From contig JANUWI010000003.1 of assembly GCA_025504975.1 (NCBI GenBank), positions 3,472,001 through 3,536,000 on the forward strand: a stretch of DNA of 64,000 bases, written 5' to 3'. Both the position numbers and the translations under genes were made by a program. The DNA is from Plenodomus lindquistii. Its lineage: Eukaryota; Ascomycota; Dothideomycetes; Pleosporales; Leptosphaeriaceae. How positions within the stretch are numbered: the stretch's first letter is position 1; the number at the start of each line of letters is the position of its first letter. Below, piece after piece: positions 21,798 through 33,925 of this stretch. The notes below the pieces were generated by a model that searched no databases, had not been told where the DNA came from, and saw only the letters and a program-made list of their open reading frames with translations.

Positions 21798-23043
21798 ATG
21801 GGCAAGAAAAAGGTCCTCGTGAGCTACGGCGTTGTAAGCATACGCTACACACGCCGTCTTGGGCCGTTGGACTGAACTTGGGCATCAGGACATAGACGCC
21901 GTCGCTGGATGGCTTGGCTCATATGGAGGCGAAGACTCAACGAGTGACATCAGCAGGGGTGGGTTGTCAATTCTTGGGCAGTATGTTCGACCACTAATGA
22001 AAAACAGGTCTCTGGGCAGGCACAGTGGGAACGCAGCGGCTGCTGAAGCTCTTCGACAAGTACGGAATCAAGGCGACATGGTTCATTCCAGGTCGGCAGG
22101 CCCTGAAGAATGGTCAAGCGAATCACCTTGACTGACTAACAATCGCAGGCCACTCGCTCGACACATTCCCTGAAGACTGCGCTGCGGTTCGCGATGCAGG
22201 CCATGAAATTGGTCTTCACGGCTATTCACACGAGAATCCCGTCGACATGTCTTTCGAACAACAGCGCGACGTTCTGGACAAAACATACAAACAACTTACC
22301 GAGTTCTGTGGCAAGCCTCCTCGTGGCTCCGTTGCACCCTGGTGGGAGACTTCAAAAGAAGGATGCGATCTGCTGCTGAGCTATGGTATCGAGTATGACC
22401 ACTCCATGTCGCACGAAGACCACAAATGCTATTGGCTGAGGACAGGAGATGAGTGGACAAAGATTGACTACCAAAAAAAGGCGAGTGAATGGATGAAGCC
22501 GTTAGTCAAGGGGCAGATGACGGGGTTGGTGGAGATCCCTGGGTCATGGTACATTGATGGTAAGTCTCTGAGTGTACGGTGCGGGGCAAGAATTAACCCG
22601 CTCTATCCAGACCTACCACCGATGATGTTCATCAAGAACAGCGCGAACTCGCACGGATGGGTGAATCCCCGAGACGTCGAGCAGATTTGGATGGACCACT
22701 TTGACTATTTCTATAGAGAGTACGACGAGTTCGTGTTCCCTATGACGATCCATCCGGATGTCAGTGGGAGACCACATGTGCTACTCATGCACGAACGGTA
22801 AACCGCAACGTCTCTTACTATCTAGTCGACGCACGAGCTGACATTGGCAGCATCATTGAGCACATCAACAAGCACAAAGGCGTAGAGTGGGTCACGATGG
22901 AGCAAATGGCGGATGACTTCAAGAAGAATAACCCAGTACCGCAAGGGGCAAAGATGCCTGCGCCGCCTGGTGAGATCTTGAAGCTGCAGAAGGAAGGCAA
23001 GGCATATTCACTCGTAGATTACAATGGGCCGATGCCCAATTAG
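21798..23043 (+). CDS. hxnM: Polysaccharide-deacetylase-fold cyclic imidase, HxnM-like, six exons
   Basis: Exons 21798-21833, 21889-21958, 22008-22091, 22149-22559, 22611-22797 and 22851-23043 sum to 981 nt, giving 326 residues. It has the NodB-homology fold as found in the HpPgdA-like subgroup: start KKVLVSYGVDIDAVAGWLG with the metal-binding Asp pair region, KATWFIPGHSLDTFP, and the His-containing GHEIGLHGYSHENP. RGSVAPWWETS and VFPMTIHPDVSGRPHVLLMH follow. Fungal and bacterial members of this subgroup include cyclic imide hydrolases. In Aspergillus nidulans HxnM opens the imide ring late in nicotinate catabolism. There is no signal peptide, which argues against a wall-chitin deacetylase. 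The pairing with an amidase gene supports the ring-opening/deamidation role. Confidence 0.85.
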
Positions 23044-23559
23044 AGCGAATGTGGGATTCTTCACGACCTTCGTCTCCTTGCCGATGATGTGCCGTGATCT
23101 AGAGTCCATTATGCAAGCTACGTGCAGCTGCCATGAAAGTCCACAGTACTTTGTCGCTATGCGATGGTAGGCTCCACCCACCTCCCCCCCACTCTTGCGT
23201 GTCCAGCACAACCAGTCTGCAGAAGACGACATGCAGCCTTTTCACAAGCCAATCGCGCCGCCCCCATTCTGTTGCACAGCACAGCACTGCGGCGCATTGA
23301 ACAGTGAGGCTACTCTAGTTCGATATGCGCCGCTGTACCCGACACAGCGGGAGGCTGTCAATGGCTGTCACGCGTCGGCAGTCGATAGGTGGGCGAGGAT
23401 GGAGGCAATCGTACAACATGCGTGTGCGATGGATCATCGTCTGTTGACCAGACCACGGCGTTCTCATACTTGGTGATTTGTTCAAGGCAATACGCTCACT
23501 CTTGGTTCGCTCGATACATCGATATCTTGAGAGGCTCGAAAGCTCACACCAGTGACGTC
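23044..23559. other. Intergenic region upstream of hxnX
   Basis: 516 bp between tandem genes. Only short frames; presumably holds the hxnX promoter. Confidence 0.5.
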
Positions 23560-25057
23560 ATGGCGCCTGGCAAACCTCCGATTATACAGAAACAGCAACG
23601 CGATGAGTCGAGTAAGCTTGATGTGAGTCCCGAACCCAGTTCCATATAGAGACCATATCTGACATTGATAGGTCATCATAGTCGGTGCTGGCCTGGGTGG
23701 GCTGGGAGCAGCCATCTCTATACTCCTTGCAGGCCACAATGTTCACATCCTAGAGTCTACATCAGAGATTGGCGAGATCGGTGCTGGGATCCAGTGTCTA
23801 CCTAACTCTTCACGGGTACTGATATCATGGGGGTTGGAAGAGTATCTCTCCCGGCACGCCACACGGCCTCGGTTATGCAATATGTTGGGCTGGAAGGGCA
23901 ACAAGATCAGCGATATGGACTTTCACGCATATGAGAAGGAGTGTGGAACACCGTTCTGGGACTTTCATAGGGCAAACCTTCATATGGGTCTTCTCAAAAG
24001 AGCAGTGGAACTGGGGGCAAAATTGACCACAAAAACCAGGGTTGTAGACGTAAAGTACCAAGACCGTCCACAAACAGATTGTACACTCGCCACAGCAATA
24101 TGCGCCGACGGAACTCGCTACACAGCCGATCTGATAGTAGGAGCCGATGGTATTAATTCCAAATGTCGCGAGATCCTCCTTGGGCATGAAGACCCACCGC
24201 TCCTCACAGGCGACCTGGCATACCGCCTCTTACTCAACACATCAGATATGCTCAATGACCCCGACCTCCGCATTTTCGTCGAAGATCCCCAAGTGAACTA
24301 CTGGATCGGCCCCGACGCTCACGCTGTCAATTACGTGCTCCGCGGCGGCAAGCTTTTCAACATGGTACTCCTAGTACCTGATGATATGCCCGCAGGTGCC
24401 AACACGCTCGCCGGTAACGTCGAAGAAATGCGCGCCCTATATAAAGACTGGGATCCTCGGATACCAAAGCTCCTCGCACTGTGCCAATCGGTAGCAAAAT
24501 GGCGGCTTATGATTCGCCCTGGTCTAGATCCCACATGGTCCCACGAAAGCTCCGCATACACAATCTTGGGAGATGCAGCGCATGCTACTCTACCTTATTT
24601 GGCATCGGGTGCAGGCATGAGTCTCGAAGACGGCCACGTCCTGGGTCTCTGTCTCGCGCGTATCAAGAATAGAAGCGCGGCTGAAAAGAAGCGCGCACTG
24701 ACAGTCTATGAACGCTGTCGTCGCGAACGCACTGAGCGTGTTGTGAGTCGCGGAAATCGGCAGCAGTACTTGTACCATGTTCACGATGGACCGGAGCAGC
24801 AACAGCGCGACAATATGTTACGTGCATTTGGAGAGTTTAACGGCAAGGGCAAGGTCAGCAGGGAGCAGTATGAGATGAAAGGGCTGAGGATTGAGGATGA
24901 TCCACTTGCGTGGCGGTGGGGTGGAGTGGGGAGTTGGCTGCTGACGTATGTCTGTGAGGAGGACGTTGAGAAGAGGTGGGGGGAGATGGAGGCTGAGGTA
25001 CGGGTGGAAGAAGTAAGCGGGACGATGAAGAGGGAGAATGTGCGTGCTGTGCTGTAG
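23560..25057 (+). CDS. hxnX: FAD-dependent monooxygenase, salicylate-hydroxylase type, HxnX-like
   Basis: Exons 23560-23622 and 23672-25057 (49-nt intron) give 482 residues. The first exon is a 21-residue leader. The second opens with the dinucleotide fold VIIVGAGLGGLGAAI, then GEIGAGIQCLPNSSR. The DG motif IVGADGINSKCR and the flavin-ribityl motif ILGDAAHATLPYLASGAGM complete the class A flavoprotein pattern. These enzymes hydroxylate aromatic acids, often with decarboxylation. HxnX of Aspergillus nidulans turns 6-hydroxynicotinate into 2,5-dihydroxypyridine. It sits between the imidase and transporter genes in the same orientation. The C-terminal 50 residues are Glu/Arg-rich with no clear domain. 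The reaction is inferred from cluster context. Confidence 0.85.
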
Positions 25058-25852
25058 AAGAGCCGTGTATCAATCGTTGGGACGACTGAGCAGCATGACG
25101 GTATCTATCATGCCTCTGAATCGGTCTTCATCTCGGCCTGAATTCTTGCCATGTATCCATCTTCCTGATCATGCTATATAAGAGGTGGTTGTGGACGTCT
25201 AAGCTCGCAGGACTTGACTACCTCAGATTCACATGGACATCTTCTAGCACCTATTCAGACGCTGCGTCGCGTCGCTCATCCTCATTATCATCCACTCAAG
25301 GTCAAGACTATTCGGCGATACGTCAATTGTAACTGGGCCGACATTGTGTAAACATCCAACAAACTGAGTGCCATGAGAAGGGTTATTCCCAGCGTACATG
25401 CGCTCGCGCTTAGCCTAGGGGCCTGGTGTAACTAGCAACAGTTCCCCCACTCTTAACGGACCGTTGCGAATGCAGTATCGTTTGCGTATCTATTATGGGA
25501 TTCTCATGCATGTGAGAAGCTCTAGGTCGCCCGCTAGAGTGGTGCTGCATATTATCGGATCAAGCATGCCGTTATGGTTGCATGCAAATGATGAAAGGAG
25601 TGGCTGCTGGGGTCAAAGATGGGATTCAGGTAGTACAGGTATGATCCAAAAAGGAAGGTACAAAGAGATAAAGCCATGACTGCAGTGCGATCATGAATCC
25701 CAACGTAAATTCAACGCTAACAAGACGTATTACTACCAACTCGGCAGCTACCACTCTTGGGCTCATCAAGGCCAGGATATTAGCTTAGCATTGGAACTTT
25801 GCCTCTGTTTAAGGAACTCAAAATCGCCAGGACTATCGATGCAGGTCCTGCC
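25058..25852. other. Intergenic region upstream of hxnP
   Basis: 795 bp between tandem genes. No supported coding frame; the short frame at 25464-25679 has no family-like sequence. Confidence 0.5.
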
Positions 25853-27490
25853 ATGGCTGATGAAAAAGGGCCCAGGATGTTAAACACTAGGATCCGCAAA
25901 GTCGAAGCTATGAATGCAGTCTTCATCGTCGATGAGGCTGCTGAACGTACTTATGGTATGCCTGTCCTCATCGCGCTGACTGTTGTCTTCCCGTATTGAT
26001 TAGCGGGCAGTCCGCAAACTCGACTTCTATCTCCTGCCATTCCTTTCAATCATGTACTTCTTTAATTCGGTCGACCGAAGTAATCTTGGCAATGCAAAGA
26101 CCGATGGTATGGACAAGGATCTGGGGTTCGCAGGTGAACAGTACAGTCTGCTTATACTGCTATTCTACATACCCAATGGACTGTGCGATCTGCCGCTCAA
26201 CATGCTGACGGCGAAGTGGAGTGGAAGGGTTATGCTACCTAGCCGTGAGTTTATCCAATTCTCCAAGATTTATGACACAGGATTGTGTCCACTAAAAAAG
26301 TTCAGTGATGGTGGGCTGGGGCTCAATGGCGTTGTTCCAATGCGCAGCTACAAACTTTGCTGGCATGCTAGTTATCCGCCTACTTCTGGGTGCGTTCGAG
26401 GCAGGGTTCTTTGCAGGCGTAGTCTTCTACCTCACGCTTTTCTATACGCGTGGCGAACTCGGCTTTCGCATTGCGCTGTTCTTTGGTAGTGCGTTGCTGG
26501 CTGGGGCGTTCAGCGGGTTGATCTCTTTCGGCGTGTTCCAGATACATCATGAGAGTATCCCCGGGTGGAAGTGGCTGTTCATTATCGAAGGTATGAAGAA
26601 GAGCCCGATAGTCGTAGGGTCCTGTCATAGCTAACAACATACCAGGTGTCATGACAGTCGTTATCGCGCTCGTCGCGTATGCATGGCTCCCAGCTTCACC
26701 GCAGAGTGCCTGGTTCCTCAACGACACCGAACGCGCTGTTGCAGACCGCCGCACTCTGCGCGATCTTTCGTCGTCGGGATCGCACGAATTCAACCTTCGA
26801 GAGTGCTTCAAGGAATGGAACACGTGGAAAATGCTGCCTTGGTGCGTGATCGCCTTCACATATCCGGTCGCGTTCAGTACGACATCCAACTTCCTCCCAC
26901 AGATCGTGCAACGCCTGGGCTACAGCATCGTCAAGACCAATCTCTGGACTGTTGCGCCGAATGCTGTTGGCTTTGTTGTGTTGCTCTGCATTACTTACAG
27001 CAGCGACTACTTCCGTGAGCGAACATTCCACATTGTCGGCGCACTGTGCATCTCTCTCATTGGATTGATCATTCTAGCCACGATTGACGTTCTAGCACAC
27101 AAGGCAGTCGCATACTTTGCCTGCTTCATGCTCGCATCAGGTGCTTACATTCCCTCATGTCTCGTACACTCGTGGCACAACAACAACAACCTCAATGAAA
27201 ATGCCCGCGCTGCTACTACAGGGCTAATGGTCGGCCTGGGCAATCTCGGGGGCATTGTGAGCGCAGCAACATTCAGGCAACAATATGCGCCCAAGTATCT
27301 GCCGACACTGTACGCGACAGCAGCTTGCAATATGACATGCATCTGTTTTACACTGTGGCTAGGTGGTTGGATGAAGATGGAGAATAAGAGGAGAGATAAA
27401 CAGCAGGGAGTCAAGATTCGAGCTGAAAACATCAGAACAAGCGAATTGAGTGATGGCGAGGATAGTGAGGTTTGGAGATACTTTACTTAG
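25853..27490 (+). CDS. hxnP: MFS transporter of the Dal5/Tna1 anion:cation symporter family, HxnP-like
   Basis: Exons 25853-25946, 26011-26244, 26306-26590 and 26646-27490 sum to 1458 nt, giving 485 residues. The N-terminus is hydrophilic. Family landmarks follow: KLDFYLLPFLSIMYFFNSVDRSN in TM1, LMVGWGSMALFQ, the TM5 signature RLLLGAFEAGFFAGVVFYLT with FYTRGELGFRIALFF, and IPGWKWLFIIEG. The second half has the family's C-terminal pattern (AWHN-like HSWHNNNNLNENARAA). This family includes allantoate, vitamin and the yeast nicotinate permease Tna1, fitting nicotinate uptake. The first intron acceptor was chosen at 26010 because it gives an in-frame join to LRKLDF. It is convergent with hxnR. 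Confidence 0.87.
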
Positions 27491-27716
27491 AAAGGCAACA
27501 CGAATGCATGCGTTGATATTGTACAGACTGTGAAGAATGACAGTTGTCGAGAAAATTTCAAGGTTATGGTGGTGGCTAGCGTCGTGAAACGCTCAAGAAC
27601 ATGGTGAGTTCGGTAAGGCAAGCGCTGCCAACGCGCTGTCCCGAACTTCACGCGACGAACCAGCCCACTAAATCCGCCCGTCACGGGGTTATCCACTTTT
27701 CGCACGCCGTAATTTC

Positions 27717-28338
27717 ATGGGGGAGCATCCTGGCGCCTTCATATGTTCTCTGGAGTGCTCTGGAGGTCTGTCGCCAGCCTCGAATGGTAAGTTACTGGAG
27801 AGAATGTTACCTATCGGATGCAAAAGCAGCCCACGCAGTTGTTGGCGAACAACCAGACTTAGACTCGAACGCCGTAGCTTCGGGGTCAGCCACCTCTGCT
27901 GCCACTGTTGAACCGGCTATATGGACCTTCCTCGAACCCGCGGTGGACTCATCACAAGATTCAAATGAATAGCTTCCGAGATCTGCTGCACCTCAGTCAG
28001 AACCCCAAACTTCAGGAGAGTGCCGAAATCTGCGCACCTCATATCCCATGGATGAGAGGTCTGATAAGAAACTTTCTGAAAGACTTGACGATTCTAGCAG
28101 AAGTCAAGAGCCTGTTTCTAGTTTTGATGAAGTACACCACATGTTGCGCATCGTACCATACGTCAGAGAAAGAAGTGAAGCACGACCGATAGGCGCGCCC
28201 AATTACGAAGGACCTTATACTTATCGAAAACTAGGCGAGAGGGCCATTGCTAGACTTTTCGTTAGAATCATGCTTGTTCGCAACCTCCGCATAGATATAC
28301 TGAGCTATGCCTCTATAAATCCTTTTACTTACGAATAA
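27717..28338 (+). CDS. Possible small hypothetical gene between hxnP and hxnR
   Basis: A phase-consistent three-exon model can be built here. It has a first exon from Met at 27717 to a gtaagt donor near 27787, a second exon, and a third reached by skipping a segment that holds an in-frame TAG at 27970-27972. The predicted protein is polar (Ser, Asp, Arg-rich) with no known domain. The second intron donor (gtggac) is weak. If that intron is not real, the frame is simply broken by the TAG. I do not recognise it; it may be non-coding. Confidence 0.25.
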
Positions 28339-28422
28339 CCCTTATCAACTCCTACTAGACGGATTCAGAATCTTCCATGAACGCCGTGCTAGTAAATGCT
28401 TTCATTAGGACATTGTCGAACG

Positions 28423-31400
28423 TCACGAACTACCCATCCCGCTACCGCCCACGAGCCGCCACTGTACTAGGCCCCTTAATACCATCATCCCATCATGCAC
28501 CACCGCCCATCTCACTTTACTCAAGCATCTGCTGACCACCGCCGCTAACCCATTCGTCCCCTTCCTGCCCATGGGTCCTGGAAGCCCTCCGGCAGCCAAC
28601 ACCTTTTCTGGCTCATTCTTCAATATCGCACCAAGCAACCCTTTCATCTCTGCACTCGGATCCCAAATAATCTCATCCTCATCATCATCCAGATGTTGGA
28701 GATGCGGCTGTAACTGGTCTGCGGTAGGAAGAGGGACGGGCCTCGCGTACCATACTCCCCACACCACCAGCGTTCCGAGATAGACGGCCCAAGGATGATG
28801 CCAGAGTCGGCCTCCGCTGATATCATGGCTTCCCATTTCGCCGTCGAGAACTTTGACGCCTTCGCTTACTAGTGCTGCCGCGTGCCAGACTGCTTTGCCT
28901 GCTTCCGCGAGATTATCCGCAACCCATTTCTTGACGACGCGTTGAGAGCGGGCATAGTCGTTTCGTGCGACGGGACGGCCAAGAATGTGGCGACTTCCGG
29001 CATAGATCTGTAGGTCGAGGAAGGGTGTGTGGAGGAGGATATGTGCAGCGTGGTAGAGCGCCACTGTTGCGGCGCGGGAAATCTGAAACTCTTTGGCGAG
29101 GGAGTGGGTCGGCGTAGGGAGACGCGAGATGTATGTGTTACAGAAAGACGTATAGTCGCTGTGCCAGGCTGTGTAGGAGTGAGCGAGGCGGGCTTGCCAG
29201 TTGCCAAGGGGGTTGGTGTCGATGACGCCTGCATTGGTCAGTGACTTAGTCATGCGTCGGAGGTAACATGGCGTACCTAATGAAGTTTGGTCGCGGCGCT
29301 GCATGTCCCATGCTACGGACATGAGACCGTGGAGAAGTAGCGAGCGCGAAAGAGAGTTCAGGAGCTTAGGTACTGAGGTAGCGTTGGGGTGGAGGTACAT
29401 CTTCAGACATGACAGGAACAACGGTGGTGTGGCCTGCTTCTGTCGTATCTGGTGCCATGATTCCGCAGAGTCTGCCTCCCATAGCGATTGATCACACGGT
29501 AGGTTTGAGCGTAGCTCAAATGCTGACATACATAACGACTGACAGAAGAGGACTGCATGTTGCGTGTCCCACATGAAGCACAGGAAGGCCAGCCTAGGAG
29601 ATGTCAGCTCTGATTTGATCGTTGCTGAGCAAAATGCCTTACCTCTTCTTCTGCTCAGCATCGCACCACGTCCGCCAGTCATCGTCCAAGTCATCTGTAG
29701 CTTCCGCTAGAGTAGGTGGTCGTATGCTCTGACAATCGCTTCGCCGAATCAAATTGATCAACAGTCCGTGAAACAGGTGCGACATGTCATGCTGCTTCTG
29801 TCCCGCTCGACTCTTACCAAAACATTCCACCAGCAGTATGGTTTGTAATACCCATAGATCGGGCTTGGCGGAGAACCCAGTATTCGCAAAGATTTGTGGT
29901 CGAAGTACATCATGTATGCATACCTGATGCGATTAGTCGGGGTAAACGATCTTTCTAGTAGCAGTACTTACTGCCAGCTGATGCGCATCCTTCTCGCCAT
30001 ATGTGGCACCCAATAGCAAAATCGAGACAAGAAGCAGTGTATCGACTTCTGACGGGTCGAATGTCGACATGTGGATGAGAGGGTATGCGGTATTGAAGCG
30101 GGTGAAGAACAAGTCGCAGTATGTCTGCATACATGTGAGGGAGAGTAAAGGTTGGTCTCGCATGACTATGCTGCCATCTGGCGCAGTTGGTTGTATGATG
30201 TCAATCAGGTCCAGCAATTGCTGTCTCGCGAGCTCATCGATGATCGGTAGACTTCGTGAAGGCTGGAGCATCGATAGGGGACGCTCGATTTCGAGCGGCG
30301 TGCTAGTATCATAGCTTATTGCTAAGGCTTGTCTTGATACGCTTGGAATTAATTGTGTATTGATGCTAACAGTACTCGACACCATTGTCTTCGGCTGCTC
30401 AGGTTTTTGGTCTCCATCGCCCAAAGGTGGTGTGATTATTGTTGCGGACGGAGAGTGCTGTTGTGGAGAGTCTGTGCGCAAGGACGAACCAAACTGTCCT
30501 GCTGTCGACAGCGGGCGATCAACATTGATGTGATCAAGTTGAAGATCGAAAGCGTGCCTTTGTTGAGTAACAGCGTCATTGTTAAATGAGAAGGTATTGA
30601 GTGATTCGTGCGTTACTGGCTGGTTGAGAGGCTCAGAGCGAGCCTGTCGAAAGTCAGCATGAACTCGATACATCGACCCCTGTGCGGAGGTGTTCTGGTT
30701 TTGTAGTCGTGTGGGAGAGCCGGATATCTTGGGCTTACAAGTGATGTCCGACAGACGTGGGGAGGGTGATGCGATGCTACGTACCAGGTCCATGTCGAAG
30801 AGCCAGTTGTAATTGCTCATTGTTGTGAACGGATTGTTGAAGGAGCTTGCCGTATCAGGGTTAAAGATATCTTCAAATGAAGCATTGTCGAAGGTAGTAG
30901 CGGTAAATGGATCTGGCAGACAGGAATGTGGTGGCTGTGTGAGATCTGTGGACCAAAAGCGTTGGTCTATGGGCGAAAAGCCTTCTGGGGCAGGGAGAGC
31001 GTTGGGGTTTAGGGTAGTATCCGGATACCCAGATGCTATTCCTGAGTCGTGATCGTCCCAAGACTGTGACAAGGAAGCGTTGTTTGAGATGGGTGGTGAA
31101 ACCGGAGCACCGTCTTCAAGATTCGCAAAATTGACGAAATCTGGTAATGATTGTAACGTATCGTTGTGATGTAGTTGCGGCAGGGACTGTGATCCTTCAC
31201 GATTGCTCGACAAGGTAGGTTTCTTGGTTACGATTCTGCCATCCGCATCCTTCCACATGCGTTTACGTGTGTTGAGGACTCCGTAACCTTCTGCACCGGC
31301 TTCTTCGTCCTTTTGGCGGTGACGACTCATGTGCCTTTCTAGTCATTGTGTTAGCTACTGTGCAAGAAGATCCAACTATATGCATAGCTATACAATCGAT

Positions 31401-31952
31401 GCTGCGCATGGTGGTCACTGCCTCCGGCGCGGTAGGACTGGTTTGCAGTGGGTGAAGATCATATGTTGTGAATTCGCAGGAAAAGTGATCTCTTCGCTGT
31501 TGGTACGAGAAACTTGGAATCACAGATACCACGCCACATCGATTTCCCACTCGAACGAAGCAGCGATGAGCGGTACATTGGCGGATGCAAGCCAAGTGCT
31601 TGGTAAAGTGCCTCATCCACTCTCGGAAGCACGCAAGCGAGGGAAGGGTGATGGAACGTGTGTCTTACGAGTACAAGAGTACTGTGTAATCATGGCCACA
31701 TGTAGTTGAAGAAATAGTAATCTTACCAAGAAGATCCCTCCTCTTGAAGTGAGCACGACATCTATCACACGTGTATTCACCGGTGGAATGGTTCAACAGA
31801 TGTCTCTGCAAATGCTCTGCTCTCGTAAAAGATCGTCCACACCCGTCGGTTGAGCACACAAATCTTTTCGTCTCAATTTTGCTTCCCAAGTCCTTTCTCT
31901 TTCTTCCTCGGGGCATTGCACTTGCGTAGTCAGGGGCCGCACTTGGAGCCAT
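28423..31952 (-). CDS. hxnR: C2H2 zinc-finger transcription factor with fungal-specific regulatory domain, HxnR-like
   Basis: Exons 31952-31727, 31338-29972, 29923-29643, 29593-29277 and 29228-28423 sum to 2997 nt, giving 998 residues. A basic stretch RGRKRK is at 15-20. Two C2H2 fingers follow: Cys33, Cys38, His51, His55 and Cys62, Cys65, His78, His82. Next comes a long disordered linker rich in Pro, Ser, Asn and Gln. After that is the fungal-specific transcription factor middle domain (DLFFTRFNTAYPLIHMSTF, LLLVSILLLGATYGE, and later WDTQHAVLF). The first intron is 388 nt, much longer than the others, and cuts the second finger between Leu75 and Glu76. HxnR is the pathway activator of nicotinate catabolism in Aspergillus nidulans and has this architecture. 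Position in the middle of the cluster supports the same role. Other C2H2/FSTFD regulators look alike, so the symbol rests on context. Confidence 0.85.
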
Positions 31953-32875
31953 AGCGCAGGGAACGGTCGTCGATGGGAACTGTAGGTTGGGGGCATCTCT
32001 CGATGAAATGGGGGTTTCGCGGGTCCAAGACTGGCGTATCGTGACCCACTGGTTGCCGCTTCCTTAGTGAACCATGCTTATCAGGATTCAGCCCAACCGA
32101 AAATCGCGGCCGAGCATGGCGTTGAGGCGCACCACTAGGATGCGGGGTCGACCAGCGCTAACTGACTAGTGGAGCATTTTGGAGTTGAAGCTCAAGAGTG
32201 GGGGTGTTTTTTAAGCCTGTCGCGATCGGCTTGAAGAACATCGAAATTGGCCACGCGAGGCATCTGTGCTACGTGACAGTGATCGTGGGATGCCATTGTT
32301 GACGAACTAGCATATGTAGCAAGAAAGCGGGCAAGACCATCGCTCACACGAGGCTCTCGAGGCTCTCGAGGCTCCATTCCTTGCGGTCAGAGGTGCGATG
32401 AAGCAAAGGACATGCAGATAGGCGCGTCACGGGCGCATGGCGACGGGAGCGCACGTTGATATGCATCGAAGGCTTGACGAAGGAAGAGTGCTATGTATGG
32501 TAATCCGCCGAGAGGCGCTGACACACGACGGCCCGAGCGTTAGTCAGGACCCCAATTGTTGTCCCTACCGTAGCACGGCCGCACCATCTGCTATCGTCCA
32601 AAGTTGATAAAGAAAGGCCTCAGACCATTCTGCACAATGCGTAGACTACCGTACTCTACAGGGGCGAGACTGTCATTTCCCTATCTACACAGTACATATG
32701 TAATATGTGGCACCGAGAATTAGCCATGGTATCTGTGGGTATTCACGTGATGAGATAAACATACCCATGCACGACTCGTGCATGGTCTACTGAATGAGGA
32801 ACTTGTTCCCGGTCCATTGTGTGTTCCAATTTCAGACTTCACGTCACTTGGATTCTGTAAATGCTTGCGATTAAT
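31953..32875. other. Upstream region of hxnR
   Basis: About 920 bp of ordinary composition before the AT-rich island. It holds a short triplicated motif (ggctctcga-type, about 32349-32374). No gene seen. The hxnR promoter should lie here. Confidence 0.5.
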
Positions 32876-33680
32876 TAATTAATTAATTAATTCATGTTAA
32901 CGTCTCTATGCCCTATAGGGCTAAGTTAACAGCAGCGTATACGTCTAGTTTAGTTATATATAGAATAACTTTATAATACTATAGCAGGCTTTTAATTAGC
33001 CTAGATACTATAATATCTAGTTTATTTTTAAATAGTTACTTTCTATCTACCTAGCCTTTTTTATATACTTTTATCTACTAGTCTATTTATTTATTTTATT
33101 TATACCTATTTATATTTATACTACTACCTTTTTTTAATTTAATTTATTATGCTAGTTAGATACTTTTATAAATAGAAGAAAAAGTCTACTACCTCTAGAT
33201 ATAAAAGAAGACTCTACTTTTATTTTATACTATTTTATAGCTTATATATTTAAAAGATAGCTACTATTAAAAGCTAAAGTAAATTAGAATTCTACTATAT
33301 AATACTACTATTTATTTTAACTCTCTATATTAGAGCTTTTTCTCTAACTTTTAAAGTAGCACTATCTATCTATTATAGCATAGCTTTTTTAGAATAGGTT
33401 TAACTTTACTAGTATAGTACTAAAGTGTTAAAAGTTTATAAAAAAAAAGGAAATAAAATAGTATAAATGTATTAGCGCTATCTTTATAATACTTATATTT
33501 AGCTAGTCTAGTTCTTTTTAGTATTATTTTTATCTAGGCATTTTTATTCGCGCAGTGTTTATATTTCTAGTTTTCTTTAAAAAAAAAAGAGTAGTTGAAA
33601 TCAAGAGGTAGCGGCAGCAGGGATATATAGGTAATCTTTCTAGCGTAGCGTTGCTACTTAGTGCTCTTCTATACAGCTAT
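32876..33680. repeat. AT-rich island between hxnR and hxnS, possibly a RIP-decayed repeat
   Basis: Begins with a ttaa/attaat run (32871-32893). It continues as about 700 bp dominated by TpA, with very few CpG sites and no long open frame, between flanks of normal composition. This is how repeat-induced point mutation leaves old transposon copies in Pezizomycotina. No terminal repeats or transposase motifs can be read. Confidence 0.7.
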
Positions 33681-33925
33681 TGCGGAAAGTTAGGAATAGT
33701 CTGTTGCTCTTATTCTGGCAGGGAACCCCGGCGACGGCTGGGCTTAAGCTGGTTTATGTAGCGGCGAGCAAGCGCCCTCAGACGTGAGGGGGAATCTAGA
33801 GTAAATGCTTGCGACTATGAAGAGTTCATGGAGTTGCTGGCACTCTGCGAGTTTGCGATGGAGGAAAAGAACCCCTGCTCAAACAAGCGGTGCGCCAGAA
33901 CTGTAGGGTCCAAAGAATGTTGCAT
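33681..33925. other. Short spacer after hxnS 3' end
   Basis: Composition returns to normal. Nothing coding recognised. Confidence 0.4.
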
